A stretch of DNA of 64,000 bases, taken from Formicarius rufipectus. Lineage: Eukaryota; Chordata; Aves; Passeriformes; Formicariidae. This document shows, piece after piece, positions 50,016 to 62,646 of this stretch. The number at the start of each line of letters is the position of its first letter. Position 1 is the first letter of the stretch. The notes beneath the pieces are model-generated. The model saw only the letters and a list, made by a program, of their open reading frames with translations, made no database searches and was not told the origin of the DNA. The stretch spans positions 1-64,000 of the forward strand of contig VXAU01001869.1 in NCBI GenBank assembly GCA_013399695.1, written 5' to 3'. The position numbers and the translations under genes are program-made.

Positions 50016-52790
50016 CTGAAATCAACAAGCAGAACTAACTGTTGCAGGATTTATTTGCTGAAATTTTTTCCCCCCTCTTCATGTGCAGCTAAGTAAAAAT
50101 GTACATTAAGAGATCCCCACATACCTATGCAGAATCTATCAATCGGCATATTTGTACAAGAAGATAAACATTCAACCACTCATTTTTCTTTGCAATTTTC
50201 TGCACCACCTATCAAAATAGTAGATTAATTGAAAAGTCAAACGAAAGGTACAAAATCTACATTGCTTTTTAGAAGTCTCTCAAAATATGTAATTTTTCTG
50301 TGTGATACCCCCAAATTTTAAAATTGCAAAGGTCAGGTAGCCAAAAAACAACTACTAAAAAAGCATCTGTTTTGGTCTGAATGTAGAGTTGTTCTCCTGA
50401 TCACGTTGAGAACACGTTCTGTTCAGTGGTTTTCTCCAGTCTGCTAAAGGAATTTGAAGTATGGGGAAAGGCTGAATTTTATAAAAAAAATTACTACATG
50501 TGAATGTGAAAATAGTGCTACAAAATTTCTGTGTCACAAAGAGGGTGGTTTCATAACTATGTGGATGCTAGATCTCAAATTTTAAGACTTCACAATTGCA
50601 AACATGATTTTGCAACTCCCCAGTGAAAATAATCTAGCAGCAAATATAAACCACCTACAAATTAATTGAGTTCATCGTTCCTTACAGTCATTTTCAAGGT
50701 ATGGACAGATTTATTAGACATTTGCAAGACCTCATTCAGAAAAATCTAGGAAATCCATTGTGCTTCATCTTTAGGGTTATTCTGCATATTCATAATTTGA
50801 TCAATATATCATATGTTAAACTTAACAGACTGTAAAGCTTTAAATCAGAGGCTACATAGAACTACAGAAGGGCACTGCTCTTTACTAAAACCTTTGACTA
50901 CTGTCAGAGAATAAACAAGTCATGCCAAAGCTATAAAGGAATTTTTTGTGACCATACTTGGGCATCTATCTATTCCCAAGTTTTATTTCCAAAGCTGAAA
51001 TATATGAACAGAGCAGTTTGTCTATCTTTAAAAATGCCAATTCAGAGAAAGTGTGAGAAAATACAATGTAGGAAGCTGCAAACAGAGCCTTCAACTGAGG
51101 GTAGAATTAATCAGTCTATACAGGATAACTCTTAAGTTTTCCATGACAACCCCCCGCAGCCGACTCAGAAGGAAAATAGCAGAGATTTCTCAAATGATGG
51201 GATGCTGTGGAGATGACCTCTCTGCTAGCTGGCAGAGATGAGGCTCTTCAGAAACACACACTTCTACAATAACCGCATAGGAACTCCAGGTAGAGGAAAC
51301 TCCTGTTCAAATTGTCAGGAAAAATAGTGTTTGCTGCTTCTGAATAGCAATCCAAGAGAACCTACCTTTCAGTCTTGTGGTTTGCCTGTGGTTTAAAGAA
51401 CTTCAGCACCTCACCACCACAGTTAAAACTCAGTTCTGAACTTCCTCCCAGAAAAGAGAAGCTAAGAATTGTGTAGTAGATTAGGCACATCTTTGCAAAA
51501 ATACATAGAGGCATACTCTGTTTGTTTTACTGCTGGAAAAACATCCTGCTGTATGAATACAAGGGACTGTCTGAACTACAGCACATGTAAGACAACAGCT
51601 TCAAAGACATTAAATATCCATTTATGATGGATAAAGTGATCATTTAAGTGATCCTTAAAAAAAAATAAAAATCTGGGTGCCTTTTGATTTGATATTTTCC
51701 TTTCAAATGTCTTACGGAGTTCAGCTAAGGAGCCTGCCAGGGAGAAAGAGATACGATTTTCATTGTCCAACAAGGGGCCTAAACCCAAGGAAAAACTCGA
51801 GCTAAATGTTTCAGGGGTCCTTCAAAACCAAAAGGCATCAAAAACTGCCACAGAACCTAACAAATATTGCAAGAGTGTCAAAGGAGATGATTGTATATTA
51901 TTTTAAAGCCTCTTTCACTTTGCTTTGCTTTCTGTGGCTCAGATGAGTAAACACCGCTCTTTTTCCCTAACAGGCTTTTTGTGGTCATATATGTAGCTGT
52001 AGTCCCAAGGTGTTGAAGGGAAGAGTTACAGATAGACCAACCATATTCAGTGTGACATAAAAGGAGAGTGTGGGTGACCTTTCAGAGTTGGGCCCTGAAC
52101 TAATGAGGCCATAATTATGTGGTTTTATCCACAGAGGTGTAGACACAAAGGAGTCAGCCGAAAGAGGTCAGTGGTGCAGCTAACCTGATCACTGCTCCCC
52201 GCCACTTAGACATGCCAGCTGCATTCCTCAAACGGTGATTGCTCTGTGCCAAAACAGCATTATCAGCAAAGTATCACTGCCAAGGTGCCAGGTCTCATGC
52301 ACCTAAAATTAGATCTCCCAGCTGGGCTGTACTTTCCAGGAAGACGCAGTCTCTTCCTCTCCCACAGCCCATGTTTTGCCTCCATTGGCAGAAGCACACT
52401 AGGTATGGGCAGAGTCAGAAACACAGAGCTGCAGAATGCAAAACTCTTGTGGACTTCAAAGTCCCTCACAATACCTGAATAAAGAACTAATGAAAAGGCC
52501 TATGCATCTATAAATTGCATGTGCACTGTCGAAGGTGCATTCTATCAAAGCGGCTCTAATTTTTTAAGTAAATGGGGATAATGGGGAAAAAAAAATTGAA
52601 CAGTATACATTGCAGTTCAAAACTTACTACCCCGTGTAGTACTGGACAAATGGTTCCCTTTAGGTAACCAGTTTAAGTGCCTACAAATTAACAGGGTTTT
52701 TTTTGAAATTGACCATGAATCACACTGAAAAAATCTGACTGCTTGTTTAAAGATTGAAGGTGGTCAAAAAAACAGGTTGCTTCCACCAGC

Positions 52791-52897
52791 ACAGAAACTC
52801 AGAATAACCTGGGTCAGAAGGGACCTTGGACGTCACCTGGTCCAATCCCTCTCTCAGAGTAGGGCTAGCTTCAAAGTCAGATCAGATTGTTCAGGAC
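52791..52897 (-). mobile_element. CR1 LINE 3' fragment
   Basis: 'acagaaactcagaataacct', 'gggtcagaagggaccttgga', 'cctggtccaatccctctctc' and 'agggctagcttcaaagtcag' followed by 'atcagattgttcagg' correspond to the reverse complement of a CR1 3' end of the 'aagttagatcaggttgctcagg' subtype. Confidence 0.75.
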
Positions 52898-55800
52898 TTG
52901 ACATCTTTCCCTTAACAAAAACAACAAATGCCTTTGGGATGGCTTCTTGCAGCCTCATAAATTAGGCTTTGCAGACACTACAGGACCAATGGCCGGGCCA
53001 GTGAAGAACAGACTTCTTGATGGTCTGATAACCAGAAAGACACTGTGTAGCAAGGGGCAAACCTGGCAGGTTCTGTTTTGTATATCCATCTTCGGGGGCT
53101 CATCTGTGCTGGAAACTTTGAGCCACAAGGCAGCTGGGAGGCTCTCTCTGTTCCAACACCATGTTTCCTTATTGATGTTTGAGGGTGTTTGAATGTATGA
53201 GAGAACCATCTGCCACTGCCTCCCCTTCATGTATGGGTAATGAATTTTTTTAATCCATTTCTGTGCTCAGGACTGCACCTAGCATTAACTTTGTACCTGG
53301 CTTGCCATTTTTACTTTCAGTTTTGCACACAGTGGCAAAGACTTTGGAAACTTGCCATGATCCTCACTTTAAAGGAGCAGAAACAGAAAAAATTAATGAA
53401 GGTACTAAATAAAAATCAAACAGTATTTTCATATCACAGGTCTAGTGAAAACTCCATGGCTTGACTTACCTTTGAGTGTTGCTATACTGGGATTCGGACA
53501 ATATCTGCTCTCTAACTGGGGATCTAGATCAGAGTGCTAATGATGATCAGAGAGAACTTAAAACAAGTACATGGTACTATAAGGAAACTCACAGGGAAAA
53601 ATAGCACAGGAAAAATGTATACAAGGACTTTTGAGGTATAAACAAGTCTGTCTCAAGTCACCTGTTTGTCCCATATTTTCAAGTACAGGGACATGGATAT
53701 TTGCAGGAGTTACTGAATTGTCAGCCAGTTTACAGACTAAAGTACATACAGTTTTGGAAAAAAGCTGTCTCAGGGGCTGATATGACAATTTTAGAAAGTC
53801 TTTTCTTCAGGAGATCAAAATACAACTTTCAGGGATAAATGAAATCTCCCCTTCCTAAAGTCAACAATGTTATTACAGTTTTCTACCCATCTCCCAGTCT
53901 CCCTTTTCATACATGTTTACTTGAGAAAACAAAGGGGGAAAAAAATCAGTGATTAAACTACTTGATGGATTTTGTAATCACTTGCACTGTTCTAGTGATA
54001 AGCATAGGATAAATGTAATGCTTGATGAGATTAGATGGGGTAGACAGATAAAACTGATTAGGTAGACAAAATTATCTTTATATCACAGATATCAAAGGCA
54101 TGGCTTTCCCCTAATATAACACACATACTATATGAGTCACAATTTCCATTTGTACATCCGTTTTGTCTCTTACAGGGAAAATGAAATGCCTTAACAACAT
54201 GCTTTATTCCCCCCATTTCAGAATACATTATGTTTGGGAAGGGAACAAAGACTGGTTAAAACCCCTCAATATTTCATATAAATAAAACATACCCTGCCTA
54301 GTGCCTAACCTCCCTCCAGTGGTGGGAACAGTCCATGCTCTCATCTGCGGAGCTCAGGGATCTTGGCAAAATGAAGTGAAACTTGGCTACAGAGTGCCCC
54401 TGCACTTCTTTGGCCTCCCTGCCAGTTCTTTACCTGATCTGGTCAGAGACATCAGGTACAACACTTTGGAAAAAGTAAAAGGTGAGGAGGAAAAGACAAA
54501 TGGGGATGGAGGCTGCAGAGCAGACATAAGAGGAAGCGCAAACAACAGTGTGACTATGATGAAAGGAAACAGAAGAAGGCAGGCTGTATCAGGAACTCAG
54601 AAATTAACTTACAGAAAATTCAGAATGAGGAAGAATAAGAAAGGGAATCTTTCACTTACATTTCTACTCCTTTCCCTTATTCTGAATGAGCACTCTAGTG
54701 TGTTATGAATGAGGGAATTTCCTAACTCTAACAATCAAATCTGATCTTTCAGGATTTAAGACAAATGAAATTAAAACAAAACTTGACTTGGAGTGAAGCA
54801 AGGGGTGCAGCCAACTGCTGAGAAGCAGGAAACTGAGCTAGAGGGACACTCTGACCCAGGGTGGAAGCCTAGACATTTCGGAGCTTTTCCTTGCTGCCTT
54901 TCTTGTTTTGTTTATCATAATACAGCAATACCAACTCCTACTGAATCTGGTGTGCCCCTCCTCTGTTCTATTACTCGTGGAGATGGGGACCCTGGACAGA
55001 AGCTGGAAGCTAGTAATTGTGCTACTGCTTGTGATGCCTGTAATCTGTCACAATGAACTACATTATTTTGGAAGCAAAGTGAATTAACAAGAAGGATGGA
55101 AATCGGAAAGAGAAGATGAAGAGGGAAGAAGAAAATGAAGTAAAAATAAAAAAAAGAAAGGAACAAAAAACCAGGGTGGAATGGAAATCTGCAAGAAACC
55201 TGAAAATACAGTAATATTTCAAAGCAATCTCTACAGAGACACCACAAAACTCAAGGTTTTCTGTAGCTGTTTAAATAAATACTTAAAGCAAACAACCAAG
55301 TTAGGATAAAAAAGAAAGAAAAGCTAAGCAAAAAACTATCCATAAACTCTACAAAAACTTCTGTCAAACAAAGGAGCAAGGTTTTTCCTGACAACATATT
55401 TAAAAAGTTTAGATAATTTTTTTACTTTCTCTCTTTCTTTCATTTTAAGATATAGTTGATGGTAATTTGAGATATAATTTGTTTCTAGCTGCATGAACTT
55501 CCTATGGACAGCTACAGAATGTTGAGATTATGTCCTTGCTGCTGAAAGAAGATGGTCAGGGTGGGAGCTCTAACAAGGTATCCCGGATCGTTAGCTGCTT
55601 CCCAGGCTCAAATGTGGATGGTTCCAGTAGCTCCTTCTGAGGTCACCTTATAAAGGGTAGGTGGATGTACAGCCACTCTGTGTCAGCTTGTCTAGGCCAA
55701 GGAGCAGTTCCTGAACCTTGTTTATTTAAGAATACCTCGCATGTGGGCTGAAAGTGTTACACTAGTGGGGCAAAACAATGCTTTTGAGTCCCTCCAGGAC

Positions 55801-56013
55801 CCAGAAAGAGAGATGAAGCAGCCTGTGGAGTGAAGACAAATACATACAGGGCATGGGATCCAACTCAGAAAGGTGAAAAGGGACTCAGTTAGGAAGCCAG
55901 TCCTCAAAGCGGGGAGACTGTAACCTTAAGAGGGCACTGACAGTCATGGAAGCCTGATATGTGAAAGAAGACTTCTTTTTCATCTTTTTTTCTCCTTGTG
56001 TTTTTTGGTGTTT

Positions 56014-56014
<1 letters not shown>

Positions 56015-56073
<59 letters not shown>

Positions 56074-56133
56074 TTTTTTTTTTTTTTTTCCTTTTGTTTT
56101 TTTGTGTTTTTTTTTTTTTTTTTTTTTTTTTTT
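56015..56133. repeat. 119-bp poly-T tract
   Basis: T57 without interruption (56015-56071), then T runs broken by single a, cc, g and gtg, ending in a C6 run. On the ENOX1 sense strand this is a long poly-A. It may be the tail of an eroded retrocopy or an assembly artefact. Confidence 0.95.
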
Positions 56134-56730
56134 CCCCCCTGTGAGTTAGAGGGCTTTTTTTGGTCTGTTCCTTTATTGGAAAATAGAGTCTGAAATTTTA
56201 CACACAAGTTTCTGTAGCACTTCTTGTCCTGGGAGGCAACAGACATAGCCTACAGATGGGGCTCAGAATCTAACCCATGCAGTAGCTGAATATATGCATG
56301 CTTAAAGACAGACTTTATTCAGGCTTCACTGCAAATCTATAAAAATATGCCAATGAAATTGCCAGCCTATCAGAAAAATTGGCATTGGAAAACAGCAGAG
56401 TTCCTGGCCTGGTGCCCTCCTCTTTGCACAACCTGTGAACAGAACTATAATAACCGGTGTAAACCGAAAATAAGATTGTTCTGTAGTGAATTTCAGGATC
56501 TGCTGCACTGTTGTGGAATGGCAAGAAATTGCTTCTGGGTAAGTAACTTACAAACCCATGCATGAGTCTTGGCAGACACAGAAATAACAGAATTGCCCCT
56601 TGCCACTCCATGCTACAGCCATGGAGTTCAAGAAAGACTTGCTGAGATAAAAGCTAAGAAAATAAGCAAGCATTAGCATCACAAAATACAAATGAGAAGC
56701 AAGGAAAATCCATTAAAGAATGTGAAGTAC

Positions 56731-56937
56731 CAGAAAGGTAAATGGCTTTATCAACCATGAACTCCTCTGCAAAACGAATGTGACAAAAATTCTTCTTGCT
56801 TTTCCGAATTGCTGTTATATCTCCACACTGCTCAAAGACTTCCTGAATAATTTCCTCCGTTGCGTTTTCTGGTAATCCTCCAACAAACACTGTTTTACAC
56901 CCAGGAGGTCTCTCTCTTGTTGAAGGTGGTGGAAGAT
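56731..56937 (-). CDS. ENOX1: ENOX1 coding exon: RRM domain, first half
   Basis: This 207-nt exon has acceptor ttag|ATCTTCC, donor TCTG|gtactt, and phase 1 on both sides. The product reads LPPPSTRERPPGCKTVFVGG, then LPENATEEIIQEVFEQCGD, then ITAIRKSKKNFCHIRFAEEF and MVDKAIYLSG. It carries the RRM signatures RNP2 (VFVGGL) and RNP1 (KNFCHIRF). NATEEIIQEVFEQCGDI is the ENOX1 form of this segment. The RRM fold of ENOX proteins is a family feature; RNA binding has not been central to the described oxidase activity. The exon joins the next one in the middle of a Gly codon (G|GT) to give SGYRMRLGS, completing the RRM. No frameshift or unusual residue is seen. Confidence 0.97.
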
Positions 56938-58653
56938 CTAAGTCAAAACAGAAATCACATTGGAATACAAAATTTGTCTTTTGATCCATTGGATGTATTA
57001 ATCCCTTTAATCAGTTTTGGGCAGCAACAGTTATTTGACATAGTATAGAGGCAGGGAAGAGGGGCAAGCAAAATAATTGAACATTGTAGGGATTGTCCTA
57101 AATTTATTACTTGAATTTACACCTTCTCAAGTTTTAGGTGCTGTTTCAGACATTAATTCCTGCCACTGCAGGTTGTTCTCCAGGACAGACAGTGAGGTCT
57201 AAAAGGATCTTTCTTTTCCCTGAATATCCACACAAAAAATAGAAAAATATTCTGTTTCAAAGCAGGGGAGCTTCTGCAAATGATTGCCCCCAAGCACAGA
57301 CCTCAAGCATCATCTCTGGCTCATACCCATTATTCTCCATGCTCATCAAGTGTGTGGGCTCTCTGTGAGCAAGCCCATGCTATGTACACCCTGTGCACTT
57401 GGGCTGGAACCTTCCCTTGGTCTTAGCATAATTTCATTTCTGTTTCATAGTACAGGAGCACAGCAAACAATAAAACAAAGTGGGAAACACAACGAAGTGA
57501 CAGCATGATGAAAGTGCTCTGCCGGTTATCTGTTTTGTCTTGTTGCCAGATAATGGAGCAGACGCCAACACACAGGAAGGATAACCTCGCTGTTTACAAG
57601 TGCTCATGAGGTGGAGTAGCTAGAAATGCTGTTTTCATGTATATATATAGAGAGAACACAAACTCACTTAAATTGGAAAACTATTAAATTTTTGAAGGCT
57701 GTGTAAAAAATATAAACTGTCATAACACTTCACCTTGTTTATACATAGACTACTACAGCATTCCTCTAAAAGTAACTCTCTAAGAAAGAATCTGACTAAT
57801 CTGACTTAGCATTTAAGGCCCTTTAACACAGTAAATGGGGTTACAGCCTTAAAATGTACATATATATGCATATACACACAGCCAGTTTGATTAAAGCGTG
57901 ATCTGGGTACATGCAAATCCAGAGCACTAGACTATTTGCTTAATGTTCTCATTTGACTCCACAGTGATAGTGAAAGTCACTGGTATGATGGCTCTGAAAC
58001 TAAACTCATGGGGCCAACATACACAAAATCAGTGTTTGTTCCTGAGCTGGTGTCTCAGTGGGAGAAGTTTTCCGTTTCCACAGTCAAAGTCACAGAAGGG
58101 ACAGAAAGAAGCCTGGTGCCTGCTTTCAAGAAAGAAGAAGGAACTCATCTGCCATGTTGATCTCTCTGAAAAACGGCAAGAGAGAAGCCATAGTCCCCCT
58201 TTCCCTTCATCTCCCCCAGGGAGAGACTGTAGCTAGTCCATGTTTGGGTGCAAGGAACTGTGTTCAGTGACACAAGTCCAGATTGGTCCCATATAACGAT
58301 GGGTACCTGAAAGGTAGAATGTGGATGAACAGCACCATATAAGCATTATGTTTTGTGACATTCTGATCTTTAAGAAAGACAGACTTCTACTATGAGAAGT
58401 GAAGATCTTCAGTCTCTGTTAGTTTCCTTTTCGTATTTTTCCTTTTTGTAAAAGATGTGTAGTTTATTTTACATGACCTTACAGAGATGAATAAGAGCGC
58501 TCTGATACCATACCATGCTTTACATGCATAATATACCTTAGAAGGAAACACCATACTTGTCTGTAATCTATTTAAAATCCATAATTGTTATCAGACAAAA
58601 ATTTTCATACAATGTATTTAGGAAAGTAACATTCTTTCATCAGATCTACTTAC
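56938..58653 (-). other. ENOX1 intron (1.7 kb)
   Basis: This is non-coding, phase 1, between the CxxC exon and the RRM exon. It contains short TA repeats near 57642 and 57858. No gene or mobile element is recognised. Confidence 0.9.
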
Positions 58654-58827
58654 TTGGGTTTGGAGGGAAGAGAGTGCAGCTTTTGCAGTGAATTATTTCT
58701 TTGACTACAGGCACATCTGTTGGTGGTGGTGGTGGCACTAACCCCATGCCTGGTATCATTGGGTTAATCGGAGTGATTCCAGTCATCATGCTAAGGCTTG
58801 GATCAAAGCCTGGTACACAGATTGAAT
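58654..58827 (-). CDS. ENOX1: ENOX1 coding exon: Pro-rich segment and CxxC motif
   Basis: This 174-nt exon is preceded by a T-rich tract ending in acag and followed by the donor AA|gtaagt. It enters in phase 1 (two bases complete an Asp codon) and leaves in phase 1. The product begins DSICVPGFDPSLSMMTGITP, continues to a five-proline run (LVPPPPPTD) and then VVKEIIHCKSCTLFPPNPN. DSICVPGFDPS fits ENOX1; the ENOX2 counterpart differs here. The C-x2-C pair of HCKSCTLF just before the RRM is conserved in both paralogues. The proline run is coded by CCA/CCT repeats, seen as a (GGT)n patch on the plus strand near 58721. This is the most upstream ENOX1 exon in the window and it precedes the RRM exon by a 1.7-kb intron. 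Confidence 0.95.
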
Positions 58828-58916
58828 CTGTAAAAATATAACATAAAATCCTGCCTTATAAATCTTGAAACTACTTGTTACAATTTTTTTGCGTAGACAG
58901 TTTTGCTTTATGTGTT

Positions 58917-59165
58917 TGTGGTTTTGTTGTTGTTGTTGCTTTGTTTTTTGTTTTTTTTTTTGGTTTGGTTTTGGTTTTTTTGGTGTGTGTAGTGTTTGTT
59001 TTGTTTTGTTTTGTTTCCCCAAGCATCACTGTTAGAATTAGGAGAAGGGAAAAGAAAAAAAATGGAAAAAAAACAGAAAAAGAAGAGCAATAGGGAGGAG
59101 AGAAGAAGAAAATGGAGAGGAAAAGCAAGAGGGAGGGAGAGAGACAGGAAGAAGGGGGAGGGAGG
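58917..59165. repeat. G/T-rich tract switching to a polypurine tract
   Basis: 58917-59016 is almost only T and G (ttgttgttgttgctttgttt, later five gtttt units). 59041-59165 is about 125 bases of A and G with only a handful of pyrimidines. The tracts lie about 90 bases and more upstream of the CxxC exon's acceptor. Confidence 0.9.
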
Positions 59166-60194
59166 TTCATTTTCAACAAAAAAACCCCAAACTATGCATA
59201 AAGAAGGGAATGTTACATAATCTAAAATATTAACATGACTGAGTAAACCACAGCACATTAAAGTGTAAAGCCATGCACCATGAATATCTGTTATTATCTG
59301 ACATGCAATTTTCTGTTTCATAATGCTCCTGTGATGTTTACATTGTCTTCCAACCAAATCATAAAAGAATATAATTTAGCATTGATCTGTCCTCTCCATC
59401 TAATTGCCAGTCTATCACAACATAGCCTTCTCACGTAAGTGACCTTGATTTACAAACAGTACAGAGAAAGATCCATTTCTGGCTCTGTTATAGAAGTCTA
59501 GCTAGCCAAGACGTCAAAGCATTTTACCCTGAAATATAAATTTTCAGCTGCATATAATGGGGTCTTTTTGAACCTTGGAATTAATTCCTTCTTGCTCTGT
59601 TATTTAATCGGATTAGTAGATTCTCTTCAACACATGTATTATTAACATATACCACTCCAGCCTCATAAAGTAAAATGAATATTTGGCAAACGTTATTCTC
59701 TCTCCTTCCTGATGTCTTTGCCAAGACTTCCATACATATTACTTAAAGCTGAAAGATTTACCAGGGAGCACCAGTGCTGTAACACCAAGAATTGTAATAA
59801 GCAGATGTTTCAGAGGAACTGAGAGCCAACTTCTGAAATTTACTTTCGTTAAAAACAAGGTTTTGGGTTTCTTGAGGCATAGTGAATAAAATATTTTGAG
59901 AGACCGATCTCTTTGTTGGCATAACACTGCTGCTATTTGGAATCATTGATTATTTAAAAGAAGAGAGTTATATTGGTGTTCTACAGATTTTCTGCTGAAT
60001 TTTCTGGCTAGCATCTGTAAAGTATTTAATGATACAGGTAAAAATGGGGTTTGGTAGCTCAGGGGCTTGTTTATTTTGAAGAAGTAAAGAGGGAAACATC
60101 TATACATATGAAATTTGAGCTGATTTGTTACAAGGCATGGTCAGTGCTGTGTGACCAGAAGGAGAACAGTTTCTTCATCCTAAATCTGTTGCTG

Positions 60195-60370
60195 GGAAGC
60201 TATGTGGTCCTGGGTCAGCCCTCAGACTTTTCTGTATCTTTATTTCTGCATCTGCAAAACAGGTACAGTAATACATACTTACTAGTGAGTATTAGCTCAC
60301 ATTTTTATAGCACTTTTCAGGTGTAAAGCACTCTGTGGGGGCTGAAAATTAGCATTATTATTCTTGTGAA
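60195..60370 (+). mobile_element. MIR-like CORE-SINE relic
   Basis: The blocks follow MIR from the core onward: 'agctatgtggtcctgggtca' (agctgtgtgaccttgggcaa), 'tttctgcatctgcaaaacag' (tttcctcatctgtaaaatgg), 'taatacatacttac' (ataatagtacctacc) and 'gtgtaaagcact' (atgtaaagcgct). The 'ttttatagcacttttcaggt' segment and 'gcattattattc' also recur in ancient SINE/L3 tails. Divergent but collinear over about 170 bases. Confidence 0.6.
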
Positions 60371-62583
60371 ACATCCATAATCGTCTTCTCCTGGAAGGAC
60401 AACTGAGGATTGAGAACTTATACTCTAAGAGAATTCATATCTCTCTCTGCATGCTCCCTGCTCTTCATTCACCAACTGTGAGTCTTCACCACCTTCAGGC
60501 AGTCCTGTACAACAAGCGTAGCAAGTGCACAGCAAGCAAGGATTTGCTTTAGGCTTATTGAAGACTAGTATTAATGAAAAGTCATGATATTACATTACTT
60601 TTTTTTAATAAGTGGACATATGAAAAATGATTTGCTCTGGGTGTGATGCTTTCTTCCCCCATTATCAATGTATATGCACTGCTTTTCAGATTAAGCTTTG
60701 AAACCTGGAGCTTGTAATTTATTCCATGGAATGCAGTGGTGGCCATATTAAAGATTCATGGTGAATGGTGGGAGATAAAGTCAGAGGTGAAAGGGCAACA
60801 TACAATTCGAAGAAATCCTTTGGCTACGCTAAAAATCTCATTTTTAAAAGTCAGACTTCTGACTGTCACAGAACAACACCCTGCGCAGCACTCTCTGGTT
60901 GTGGATATAATTCCATCATTGCTACTTGCTGTTAAAACGTCCTGCAGAGCTTGGTGTTACAAAAAGCAGGGGCACCACACTAGTACTCAACAAACTGGGT
61001 CATACCAGTCCTCTCCCAGGAGTAGGACATGCCAAGAGAGGCATTTCTTCCATTCCTCTGGGCAAGTGCAGGGCCAGCTACAATCTTAGTCAGACATGAA
61101 ATTTCATATTGAATCCAATATCCATGGTAAACTTGCAGTATTCTGAAGCAGATATACAAAATGATGGACAGGTGGCCAAGTTCACTCTGTCCTGTATGTA
61201 CCTTTCAGGCCCCGTGTCACAGTCAAGGAAAAAGATCGCCATCTGGCACCTGCTATCACAAGTTGTATTTAACCATCACTGTTGTCTCCTTAAGACAACC
61301 ACTAGATACATTTCAGTTTCAGTACAGAACTAGAGAACTGAAAAACTAGCAAACTCTGCCTAAACCAGACACGTGCTCTCACTCAAAGCAAATATGGCAG
61401 GTTTCAATACAGTACAGTTTTCTGAATATTCCTTTGGCAGTTATGAGAATGAAAAGAAAAGCAAATCTAAGGGAGATGGCAATAGGGAAACTCATGTCCA
61501 CAAACACTGCAAATCTGGCCATGGGAAGAAGAGCCTTTGGGCTGCATGCTAATTGAATCAGGTTTGTAATTTAAGTGGAAGAAAATTATTTGCTACTAAT
61601 TCCTGGCACATTCAAGGAAATGTGACTTTGTAAGTAACTTTGCCAGTGTTAGATAAGTACATGGCTTTGTCATCAGTTTCTTTTACAAGTGGAATCAATC
61701 TACAAGAGCTTGAGCAAAGTGCTGGGATTCGACACTCATGAAAAGTCCTTCTAGGTGTGCTGGGACTACCTGCCTTCAGAAGGTGACCGTGCTGAGCTAT
61801 ACTGAAGAGTACTCACTTGGTAATTCTTGAAATCTAATTCCACATCTTGCAGGCACTAATCCAAACCCACCTAAGGTCAACAGCAAGACTACCGAAGGCA
61901 TGAACAGCTTTTAACCCTGACCAGGTTTCTCTGTCCTCTTGAAAGAGTTGCTTCAGTTTCCCAGTGTGTTAAATTGAGAATGAAATGCTTTCATAGACCA
62001 TGAGCACTGAGAGGATGCACAAGTGTTGAGCATCCTGGAAATGAAAATCATTCTCTGAATACTAAAACTACTACCATGCATTGCAGTGATGGAAAATTCA
62101 GATGGATTTCTAAAGAGTAAATATCTTGTTCAGACCCCTGAAGAAATGGGTGATATTTGCACCTATAGAGAAGCTGACGCATGTCACCTGCATATTTCTG
62201 ACAAACCATGAAAAGAGACTATAGGTGGGGTATCCAAATACCAGTCTGGACTCTGAGGTGAAGAGAAAAAGGAACTCATAAAGTCACTGGAAAGGAAAGT
62301 CAATAGATTTGCCATGTGTGATAGGATCTAGAAGAATCCCAACTTTAACTATATTAATGCTATCAAGTGGTGCAATAATAGAAGCTGGATATATAGCTCT
62401 TGTCTAGAAACAAGGGATGATCATCCATCAACACCACCATTACAGTCTGCTCCATATCCTGGCATAATGCCTATTTGGAGCAGGGCCAGGACACCAAAGT
62501 TAGCATTAAAGGCAACTACTGTTGAACTTACTGGTAAGGTTGCTGGTCTTCAGAATCAAAGAAACTGACAGTGTCATGCAAGA

Positions 62584-62646
62584 TTGAAAAAAAAAAAAAA
62601 AAGGAGAGAAAAAAAAAAAGGAAAAAAAAAAAAGGAAAAAAGAGGG
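62584..62646. repeat. A-rich purine tract
   Basis: About 60 bases of A runs of 11-18 separated by GG or GGAGAG. Simple sequence. Confidence 0.92.

Larger units (their letters stand above)
50016..56730 (-). other. ENOX1 intron (6.7 kb)
   Basis: This is non-coding sequence in the middle of the RRM-coding region, phase 1. It holds a CR1 piece (52791-52897), a purine-rich stretch (about 55080-55165) and the long poly-T tract (55980-56133). No gene is supportable in the rest, including 50100-52780 and 52900-55070. Confidence 0.9.

Noticed and set aside
51403..51440. Possible CR1 piece (agaacttcagcacctcacca)
   Set aside because: Too short and too diverged to separate from chance.
54301..54708. 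135-codon plus-strand frame in an ENOX1 intron
   Set aside because: No domain, no splice context and low-complexity Lys/Arg-rich end; it is what chance gives in a 64-kb window.
55961..56193. Poly-Phe open frames
   Set aside because: Translation of the poly-T tract only.
58908..59357. 149-codon minus-strand frame
   Set aside because: It runs through the simple-sequence tracts (Phe/Leu/Lys/Asn-rich) and reflects low complexity, not a gene.
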